Notes under the pieces: generated by a model
The model's database searches: none
Seen by the model: only the letters and a program-made list of their open reading frames with translations
Told to the model about the DNA's origin: nothing
Made by a program: the position numbers and the translations under genes
Assembly (NCBI GenBank): GCA_964436315.1
Contig: CAYTCZ010000193.1
Location: forward strand, 1-5,774
Length of the DNA stretch: 5,774 nucleotides
Source: CAYTCZ01 sp964436315
GTDB taxonomy: Bacteria > Actinomycetota > Thermoleophilia > Gaiellales > Gaiellaceae
Reading direction: 5' to 3'
In this document: positions 1 to 5,774 of the stretch, piece after piece
Numbering within the stretch: the first letter of the stretch is position 1
Layout: each line of letters begins with the position of its first letter

Positions 1-480
1 ACTGGGCCAATCCGAAAGCGGGATTCTCGCCACGACGTCGCCCGTCGTTGACTCGATCCGAAGAACCGCATTGCCGTCACCGCCAGCGGCAGCGATCCAT
101 ACTGCCCCTGGGCCGACCGCAACGTCCGTGAGATCGAACTGGCCGAGACTGACCGCACGGCGAAAGCGACCCGTGTCCGCCGCAATCTCGACGAGGACGC
201 CGTCGCGGGCGTACGAACTCGTGACCCAGACCGAGCCCAGGCCGATCGCTATGTTCGTTGCCTCACCGAGGATCTCGACCGATCTCACGACGCTGTCGGT
301 CTGCGGGTCGATCTGCGTGACCGCACCAGCCCCCGCGCCCTCGTATTCTCTGACCCAGACCGCGCCGTCGGCGACTGCGACGAAGGGAGACTCGTACGCG
401 TAGCCCGTCTCGATGACGGCGGTGAGTTCACTGTTGTCCGGGTCTATCCGCACGACCGAGCCAGGCGTGATGCAGCGGGG
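1..480 (-). CDS. Continuation of the pseudokinase's beta-propeller in a shifted frame; runs off the window
   Basis: Reading the minus strand from 480 to 1 gives 160 codons with no stop. They encode typical propeller repeats: TPGSVVRIDPDNSEL, ADGAVWV, VTQIDPQTDSVV, GLGSVWV, GPGAVWI and VLRIESTTGDVVARI. This is the same repeat as in the preceding 777-residue frame, displaced by one base. I see no convincing start codon with a ribosome site here, so it is best read as the 3' part of that gene after a +1 frame difference, not as a separate gene. Dropping one base from the G run at 477-480 (C run on the coding strand) would join the two parts as ...SEVQTS-RCITPGSVVRIDP. That would restore a normal blade and bring the propeller to about ten repeats before the window edge. 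The true end is outside the window. What is seen is the open frame and its motifs; the joining point is inferred. Confidence 0.75.
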
Positions 481-2761
481 AAGTCTGGACCTCAGATTCG
501 AGCGCCCGATCGACTCTGGCCCAGATCCCGTCCTCGGCAGCGATGAGCTCGTCGGCGCCCCCGTCGAGATCGATCGCCGCCTCGACCGTGCCAGTCTCGG
601 GATCGAGACGAAGGATCCTGTCCGAGCGCGGCTGGTTCGTGATCCACAGAAAGCCGTCCCACGCGACGAGCGCATGTGCGCTTGTCTGGGTCAGCCCGGT
701 GACTCGGTTGGTCGCGGAGTCAATCCGGATGATGCCCCAATCGGAGCTACCGGCGACGAAGGCCGCCCCGTCGAGCGTTGCGATCGTGTTCGGGTCAACG
801 CCCAGCTCGCTCCATCCGGCGATCTCGTCCGTCGTCGGATCGATCCGGTACACAACACTTTCCACCAGACGACTGTCCCCGTTCCTGCGCTCACCGAGCA
901 CCCAGACCGACTGGTCATCCACAGCTATGGCTTCCGGCCGTCGTGGGAGTGGGACCGTCGCCGCGATCGCCCCGGAGCCTGGATCGACGCGGTAGAGGGC
1001 GTTCTGGTCGCCATCGGGGCCGTCAGAGGCGATGACCCAAAGAGCTCCCGCTCCGGCGGCGATCGCGACCGGATCGGAGAGGTCAAGACGAACCTCGTCG
1101 AGGAGCTCGTTCCTTGCGGGCTCGACGCTCGTGAGCCACCCGCCTCCGACCTCCGAGCTGACGACCCAGACGATTCCCTCGCTCACCACTAAGTCACGCG
1201 GAGACCCCTGGACAGATGCCTCGGTTTCGTCGCCCGAATCGACGTCGATCCGGGCCACGAGCGCGGCGCCTGGCGCGGAGGAGAGGATGCCCCACACCGC
1301 GCCTCCGCCTATCCCCCGGGTGGCAAGCACGGGGTCGGACTCGCTGTGCTCAAAGGGCGCTCCGTGCCTCAGCAGCACTTGTAGCTCGTTTGTCTCCGGG
1401 TCGATGTGGATGAACGCGTGGGTGTGTGGACCGAGTTCGCTGGGACTCGCACCCGATGTGTCCTCGGTGCCACTCGCCGCTTCCTCCCCGGTGACCTCCG
1501 CGGCCGCTTCGGCACGACCGGGCTCTTCAAAAGCTACTTGGCCGCCGGTCGATACGTCGCTCGGAAGCGACGAGCTACCCCCGGAACCGATCTCCTGAGA
1601 TGTCTGGGCGCCACGCAGACGCTCGATCCCGATGAGCCCGTCGTCGCGCTTCCCACTCGTGAGCCAGACGGTTCCGGCCACGACGGCCGCAAGAAGCAAG
1701 ACGAGGACGGCACCGCGCGCTGTAAGAGACCTTTTTCGGCGTGACCAGAGAGGAGTAGACGCTGGGCCGGATCCGGCTGGCGGTTGTCCATCTGCGGGTT
1801 CGGACGAGGGAAGCTCCTCGGCTCCGATGAGATCCGCGGGAAGCCGGAGGATGGGCGGGTCGAGTTGCTCAGGCGCGTGGGATCGCTTGGATTGCTGCAG
1901 GCCGGGAGCGAGAACTGCCCGGGCAGCGTCCGCAAGTTCCTGGCAGGTCGAGTACCGCTCCTCGGGCCACTTGGCCAGAGCCTTGTCGATCACCTGATCA
2001 ATTCCGGCCGGAAGGGAAGAGCGGTGCCGGCGTGGCGACGGCGGCTGATTGTGGAGGTGGGCATGCCGGAGGGCCTCGGGCGAGTTTCCACCAAACGGGG
2101 GCTCGCCGGTCAGGCAGTAAAAGAGCAGACAGCCAAGCGCATAGACGTCCGCGCGTGGGCTTGGCACCCTCCCGTCGATCTGCTCCGGGGCGAGGTATTC
2201 GGTGAGGCCCTCCAGCGCAGGAACCTCGGCCTTCTGCGAGTCGGCCGGCGGTTCGTGACGGAGGGCGAAGCCGCCGAGGAAGACGCGCTCGCCGGAGGGG
2301 AAATCCGGATCGGGAACGACGATGACGTCGCCCGGACCGAGGCTTCCGTGAAGGAGACCGCGCTTCCACCGCACGGTATCGAGCGCCTCGGCGAGCTGGG
2401 AGACGATCGCGACGGCACGGCTGGGTTCGAGACGACCTTCGCGCGCGAGGAGGCTCGTCAGGTCGGGACCCTCGATGTAGCGCATCGAGCAGTAGAGGAG
2501 CCCATCGGCCTCCCCTGCCTCATAGATCGGGACGATCGACGGATGGTCGACGGCGGAGACGAGCGCCGATTCGTGCAGGAAGCGCGTACGGAAGCGCTCG
2601 TCCCGGGAAAGCATTGGAGCGAGCAACTTGAGGGCAACCCGGCGGTCGTGGGCACGCTCACGACCGAGGTAGAGAGAGCCCGACTCGTCTCGGCCGAGCA
2701 GTGACTCGATCCCGTAGCCGGCAAAGACGGTGCCTATGCGGGGATCGACCTCTACCGACAC
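428..2761 (-). CDS. Membrane-anchored Ser/Thr pseudokinase with extracytoplasmic beta-propeller (frame broken at its 3' end)
   Basis: The 777-residue frame starts at GTG (2759-2761), the first start after an in-frame TGA, with GGAG five bases upstream. Residues ~14-283 form a Hanks-type kinase fold: K45 in VALK, helix-C E64, Y-L-APE at 189-193, D205 in DVYALG and R269 are present. The active site is degenerate: the Gly loop reads GRDESG, HRD is HGS (138-140), the catalytic-loop Lys and Asn positions are G142 and D145, and DFG is GFA (164-166). I therefore infer a pseudokinase; K45 and E64 could still support nucleotide binding. A Pro-rich juxtamembrane stretch and basic RRKR precede one transmembrane helix (~349-368), giving an N-in/C-out topology. 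A Ser/Glu/Ala-rich linker (~370-445) leads to Vgb/YncE-like propeller repeats ending in VW and RIDP motifs. The last ~16 residues (PLHHAWLGRADRPGQQ) do not fit the repeat, and the pattern resumes in another frame, so the stop at 428 is probably not the true C-terminus. It lies 120 nt downstream of a paralogue on the same strand. Confidence 0.9.
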   Translation of the reverse strand: MSVEVDPRIGTVFAGYGIESLLGRDESGSLYLGRERAHDRRVALKLLAPMLSRDERFRTRFLHESALVSAVDHPSIVPIYEAGEADGLLYCSMRYIEGPDLTSLLAREGRLEPSRAVAIVSQLAEALDTVRWKRGLLHGSLGPGDVIVVPDPDFPSGERVFLGGFALRHEPPADSQKAEVPALEGLTEYLAPEQIDGRVPSPRADVYALGCLLFYCLTGEPPFGGNSPEALRHAHLHNQPPSPRRHRSSLPAGIDQVIDKALAKWPEERYSTCQELADAARAVLAPGLQQSKRSHAPEQLDPPILRLPADLIGAEELPSSEPADGQPPAGSGPASTPLWSRRKRSLTARGAVLVLLLAAVVAGTVWLTSGKRDDGLIGIERLRGAQTSQEIGSGGSSSLPSDVSTGGQVAFEEPGRAEAAAEVTGEEAASGTEDTSGASPSELGPHTHAFIHIDPETNELQVLLRHGAPFEHSESDPVLATRGIGGGAVWGILSSAPGAALVARIDVDSGDETEASVQGSPRDLVVSEGIVWVVSSEVGGGWLTSVEPARNELLDEVRLDLSDPVAIAAGAGALWVIASDGPDGDQNALYRVDPGSGAIAATVPLPRRPEAIAVDDQSVWVLGERRNGDSRLVESVVYRIDPTTDEIAGWSELGVDPNTIATLDGAAFVAGSSDWGIIRIDSATNRVTGLTQTSAHALVAWDGFLWITNQPRSDRILRLDPETGTVEAAIDLDGGADELIAAEDGIWARVDRALESEVQTSPLHHAWLGRADRPGQQ

Positions 2762-2764
2762 GTG

Positions 2765-2770
2765 CTCTCC
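2765..2770 (-). promoter_or_regulatory. Ribosome binding site GGAGAG for the pseudokinase gene
   Basis: GGAGAG lies just before the GTG at 2759-2761, with five bases between its GGAG core and the start codon. Together with the in-frame TGA a few codons upstream, it fixes this GTG as the start. The kinase fold begins within about 14 residues of it, as usual for this family. Confidence 0.6.
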
Positions 2771-2783
2771 GCTCGCAGCTCAG

Positions 2784-2812
2784 AGGATAAAGCGACTGAG
2801 ACCTGCCGTCAG
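2784..2812 (-). promoter_or_regulatory. Weak candidate sigma-70-type promoter for the pseudokinase gene
   Basis: On the minus strand, CTGACG (2812-2807) and TATCCT (2789-2784) are separated by 17 nt. Each matches the vegetative consensus at four of six bases. The -10 box lies about 22 nt before the GTG, leaving a short 5' leader. Such matches arise by chance, so this is only a candidate. Confidence 0.25.
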
Positions 2813-2881
2813 CGCCCAGTGGCATGATGAACGGGCCTGTACTTCGAATGCGTGAGGCAGCGGCTTGCGCGGCACGGCGTT

Positions 2882-4473
2882 TCACCCGCCAGCCGTGCAC
2901 CCCTGCAAGCTCTGCTGGATCGAATGAGCAGCCGGGGTCCATGATGCTGGGTGCTCCTTCCCCTCTGCCCACAGGCGCAGTGCTTCGATGTCCCGCTCGA
3001 GGAGCGAGTAGTCACGTTCGAACTCGACGCGGACGGCTTCGGGCGGTGGGACAGCGCGCAGCTCGACGAGCGCCTTCTCCGCCCAGCGAACGGCAAATTC
3101 GTTAAACGCCTCGTCACCTATGCCGGCCGCGTCGAGCTCCTCGATCTCCCCACGCAACCTGGCCTCCGCCGCCTCGCAGATCGCTTGAGCTCGGGAGGTG
3201 TACTCCGCCACCGTCAGCCGGTTGTCCACCGCCACCCAGAGCGAGTCGCCGGCAAAGACGAGGTCGATGGGCGTGCCGCCGACATCGATCGTCTTTACCC
3301 GGTCAGCCGCGATGTCGTAGCGGGCGACCGCGCCGCCCTCGCCGAGCGCCGCCCAGACGGCGCCGCCCCCGGTCGCGAGCGCAAGGGGCTTCTGTCCGAC
3401 AGGGATTCGCTCCTGCTCCTCTCCGGTCGCGGGATCGAGCCGAACGATCGCGCCGTCCTCCGGGCCCGAGGCCCACACATCTCCGTCCGCGACAGCGAAG
3501 TCGGCCCACCCGAACTCGAGGGCTTTAACGGGCACGGACGCGAGCGTCCCGATGTTGATGCGAATGAGGGCGCCCGAGTAGCTGGCAGTCGTCTCGGCGG
3601 AGTCGGCCCACTCGACTCGCAGGCCGTTCTCTGTGTCTCCCAACGAGTTGTTGCCGACCGCCCAGAGGAAGCCGGGTCCGTATGCGACGACCTCGTCGGC
3701 GTCGTCGATGTGGACGAGCACCTCTCCCGTCGTAGGATCGATTCGGTAGAGACCTGTAGGGGAGAACCTGTCGAGGGGATCTGGATCCGGGGAGAGCGCG
3801 GAGGCCCAGAGGGAGCCGGAGCCGGCGGCCAGGCTGTGCTCCCCACTGAGACTCAGCGGCTCGCCGTCGGCACCGGTGAAGGTCACCGGTTCTGCGGCGC
3901 TCGCGCCCGAGCGCAGACGATAGAGCGATGCTTGGCTCTCACCGTAGGCCGACCCTCGGGCGTCCGCGAGCCACAGGCTTCCGCCGGCGACGGCAAGCCC
4001 GCTCACCACCACCCCGGCCGCATCGAAGGTCCTCGTGACGGCGTTCGTCGCCGCCTCGACCCGAACCAACCTTGCATCCGGACCCTCGCCGCCAAACACC
4101 CAGACCGACCGACGGTCCGAGGCCAGGAGCTTCGGGGACGAAATTGCGACGCGTGCGCGGATCTCCCCGCTCTTCCGATCGATTCGCAGGAGCGAGCCCG
4201 GGGCGAGCGAGACGAGCGGCGGGGACGCGACGTCGCTGACGGGCTCGGCCGCCTCCTCGGCGACAGGCGTGGGCTCTGCTTCCGCCTCGCGATCGGCGGA
4301 TGCCTCGAGTTCTGACTCGTCCACGGCCACCCAAAGCGACCCGCCGGCGAAGACGAGGTCGTTGGGCGTCGCGCCGAGGTCGATTGCCTCGGCCCGGTCG
4401 GCCGGGATGTCGTAGCGGGCGACCGTGCCGTTGCTGAGCATCGCCCAGACGGCGCCGGCCCCGGCCGCAAGCG
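2882..4473 (-). CDS. 3' part of the kinase/beta-propeller gene: end of propeller 1, linker, propeller 2 and C-terminal helical domain
   Basis: The frame is open from the gap edge (LAAGAGAVWAML...) to TGA at 2882-2884. The ATG at 4439-4441 sits inside a propeller strand, so it is not a start. In order: the end of propeller 1 (VARYDIPADR, LVFAGGSLWVAVDE); an acidic Pro/Ala/Glu linker; propeller 2 from about 4198 (GSLLRIDRKSGEI) with repeats SVWVFGG, SLWLADA, SLWASA, FLWAVG, DVWASG, AVWAAL and SLWVAVDN; and from about 3220 a helical domain of ~112 residues. That domain starts EYTSRAQAICEAAEARL, has a central LRAVPPPEAV turn, and ends QQSLQGCTAGG. It carries one Cys near each end, a layout I associate with extracytoplasmic helical modules of actinobacterial surface proteins that may form a disulfide (inference). 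The frame differs from that of the pre-gap part, as expected if the 100 Ns are a placeholder. A stop and a new gene hidden in the gap is possible but less likely, because the sequence resumes mid-propeller exactly where a second copy predicts. Confidence 0.85.
3222..3381 (-). repeat. Direct repeat, copy 2 (last blade of propeller 2)
   Basis: This stretch matches 4317-4473 closely at the nucleotide level, with one 3-nt length difference. Shared runs include 'gatgtcgtagcgggcgaccg', 'gcccagacggcgccg' and 'aagacgaggtcg'. It encodes GGGAVWAAL...VARYDIAADRV...DLVFAGDSLWVAVDN. The similarity reflects an internal gene duplication. Confidence 0.8.
4317..4473 (-). repeat. Direct repeat, copy 1 (last blade of propeller 1), abutting the gap
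   Basis: This is the partner of 3222-3381, about 1.09 kb away in the same orientation. It encodes GAGAVWAML...VARYDIPADRA...DLVFAGGSLWVAVDE. The near-identical DNA ends exactly at the assembly gap, so the repeat itself probably broke the assembly there. Confidence 0.8.
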
Positions 4474-4573
4474 NNNNNNNNNNNNNNNNNNNNNNNNNNN
4501 NNNNNNNNNNNNNNNNNNNNNNNNNNNNNNNNNNNNNNNNNNNNNNNNNNNNNNNNNNNNNNNNNNNNNNNNN
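4474..4573. other. Scaffold gap of exactly 100 N (unknown true length)
   Basis: Exactly 100 Ns is the usual placeholder for a scaffold gap of unknown size. It interrupts propeller 1 of the upstream kinase gene. The frame before the gap ends ...GEFIWA and the frame after it begins ...LAAGAGAVWA. In propeller 2 the matching points (GFLWA and ALATGGGAVWA) are separated by about 92 residues. Adding the partial codons on each side gives a predicted missing length of about 278 nt. Any length that keeps one frame must leave remainder 2 on division by 3, which 100 does not. Confidence 0.95.
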
Positions 4574-5774
4574 GCCCAGATGAATTCACCGCCGTCGGCG
4601 ACGATCTCGCTGGCGCCTTGGATCTGGGCAATCACCTCCCCCGTTGCCGGGTCGACCCGGTAGAGATCCGGGGGCGGAGAGCAGGCAGGGACATTGCGCA
4701 CCTCGGCTATCCAGAGTGAGTCCGCGGCGGCGACCAGGCTGCAGGGAACGAAACTCAGCGACACCTCGTCCGAGCCAATGAAGTTCTCCGGCTCGACTTT
4801 ACTCGCCCCGGGATCAAGACGATAGATCGGCCGCGAGCCGCCGCCGAGCCAGACGCTCCCGCCGGCCGCAGCAAGCCAGCTCGCCTTGCCCCAGCCTCCT
4901 TCGAAGGTCTCGAGCTCGGTGCCGTTCTCCGCCTCCTCGACGCGAATCACCTTCGCCCCCGTACTCTGGTCGCTGAGCACCCAGACCGCCGAGCCGTCCC
5001 CAGCCAAGAGCCGTGGCGACTGGATCGGCACCCTGGCGAGGATGTCGCCCGTCTCGCCATCGATCCGAAGGAGCAAGCCGGAGACGACTGGCGCCTCGGC
5101 CGCGGCTGAGGGCGGGGTGGTTCCTTGCCCTCCGTCGAGGGCAACCTCCGTGGGCGTCTCGGCGACGGCAGGCGCGGGAGCCTCGCCGCTCACGACGTCC
5201 GACTCGCCATTGGTCAACCAGACCGCCCCGGCCACTAAGGCGACGAACAGGAGGGCGGCGGCGACCGCCGTGAGCGGCTTCCTCCCCGCCTGGAGCCAGT
5301 GCACCAGCGGGTCGCGAGCGAAAGCTGGTTCCTCATCCACCGTAGGTGACCGTGACTGCTGGGCCGGAGCGTCCGGCGCGGGACGAGGTGGGAGAGCGAG
5401 CGGTGCGAGCTGATCGACTTCGGACGTTCGCCCGAATCGCTCCCCGTCGTGCCCGAGCGCTGCCTCCGCGGCGGCGGCGAGCTCTCCAGCGGTCGCGTAG
5501 CGCTCCTCGGGCCACTTTGCGAGCGCCTTTTGGATCACTCGGTCGATCTGGGCGGGCAGCTCAGGGCAGGACTGGCTCGCAGATGGCGGCTGCTCGTGCA
5601 GGTGGGCCTCGAGGAGGACCTCCGGCGTCTCCTTCCTGAAGGGAGGCTTTCCGGTCAGGCACGCGAAGAAGAGACAGCCGAGCGCGTAGACGTCGGTGCG
5701 CGGGCTCAGGGATTGTCCCTCGATCTGCTCCGGGGCGAGGTAGCCGATTGTGCCGAGACGCTGCGAGGCGTCGG
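4574..5774 (-). CDS. Ser/Thr protein kinase with extracytoplasmic beta-propeller, 5' part in window (start missing; interrupted by gap)
   Basis: The open frame enters at the window edge (first full codon 5772-5770) in the kinase activation segment: LGTIGYLAPEQIEG, then TDVYALGCLFF and the subdomain XI motif KALAKWPEERYAT. The GTG at 5536-5538 lies inside the kinase domain and is not a start. The Gly loop, VAIK, HRD and DFG motifs are outside the window, so catalytic competence cannot be judged. A Pro-rich segment precedes one transmembrane helix (coding about 5276-5216, LTAVAAALLFVALVAGAVW). An Ala/Pro/Glu linker follows, and a beta-propeller begins at about 5079 (GLLLRIDGETGDI) with repeats ending in AVWV, SVWLGG, SLWIAE and EFIW. 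Two cysteines 20 residues apart (VPC...VPAC) occur in this propeller and have no counterpart in the later copy. The frame runs into the 100-N gap. The part at 2882-4473 most likely completes the same protein, since both sides align with one continuous second propeller. The kinase C-lobe is clearly paralogous to that of the downstream pseudokinase. Confidence 0.85.

Larger units (their letters stand above)
2762..2881 (-). other. 120-nt intergenic region between the two kinase genes
   Basis: This separates the TGA of the upstream gene from the GTG of the pseudokinase gene. I see no convincing terminator hairpin with a U tract, no small gene with a ribosome site, and no RNA gene. The spacing permits either read-through from the upstream gene or a separate promoter. 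Confidence 0.7.

Noticed and set aside
413..1192. 259-codon open frame on the plus strand
   Set aside because: It lies opposite propeller repeats and its composition matches an antisense shadow.
1784..2704. 306-codon open frame on the plus strand
   Set aside because: It lies opposite the kinase domain and linker of the downstream gene, whose motifs are unmistakable. No domain or ribosome site supports it.
2762..2881. Terminator between the two genes
   Set aside because: Only short GC-rich inverted segments are present, with no stable stem followed by a U tract.
2951..4315. 454-codon open frame on the plus strand
   Set aside because: It is antisense to the propeller and C-terminal domain of the upstream kinase gene. 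High GC leaves long open frames opposite real genes. The translation is Arg/Gly/Asp-rich with no recognisable domain.
4439..4441. ATG as the start of a separate 519-residue gene
   Set aside because: The frame stays open upstream into the gap and encodes the conserved propeller strand LAAGAGAVWA before this ATG. No ribosome site is visible.
5536..5538. GTG as the start of a separate 511-residue gene
   Set aside because: The frame is open to the window edge and encodes the kinase activation segment and DVYALG motif upstream of it. Also, any translation read through the 100 Ns continues in the wrong frame.
1..5774. CRISPR, transposon ends, tRNA or rRNA
   Set aside because: No regularly spaced short repeats, no terminal inverted repeats with a transposase, and no tRNA- or rRNA-like stretch was seen. 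The repeats present are protein-coding propeller blades.

Overview
The window is GC-rich and codes almost entirely on the minus strand. It carries two neighbouring, paralogous genes of one design: a cytoplasmic Hanks-type Ser/Thr kinase domain, a single transmembrane helix, a low-complexity extracytoplasmic linker, and a long beta-propeller built from repeats of the type 'G-x-V/L-W-V ... L-x-R-I/V-D-P-x-T/S-G-x-V' (Vgb/YncE/NHL-like). This build, the GC-rich codon use and the GTG start suggest a high-GC actinobacterium, perhaps Thermoleophilia (Solirubrobacterales/Gaiellales). That placement is inferred from gene style only. A run of exactly 100 Ns shows that this is a draft scaffold.

Layout in transcription order (right to left). 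(1) 5774 to 2882: the upstream gene. It enters the window in the kinase activation segment, crosses the membrane once, and then encodes two tandem beta-propellers separated by a second acidic/proline linker. It ends in a helical domain of about 112 residues with one cysteine near each end. The 100-N gap (4474-4573) falls inside the first propeller. The reading frames on its two sides differ, and comparison with the second propeller predicts that about 278 nt are really missing. (2) 2881 to 2762: a 120-nt intergenic stretch with a weak promoter candidate and a Shine-Dalgarno site. (3) 2761 to 1 and beyond: the downstream gene. Its kinase domain has lost the catalytic Asp (HRD to HGS), the metal-binding Asp (DFG to GFA) and other active-site residues, so it is predicted to be a pseudokinase. 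Its propeller frame stops at 428, but the same repeat pattern continues without a stop in the next frame to the window edge. This indicates a one-base frameshift around 428-540, which is either a sequence error or a real lesion.

The two proteins look like membrane receptors in which an outside propeller senses or binds something and an inside kinase fold signals. One member has a degenerate kinase. The catalytic loop of the other lies beyond the window, so an active-kinase/pseudokinase pair is possible but not shown. No RNA genes, mobile elements, CRISPR arrays or plus-strand genes are supported.
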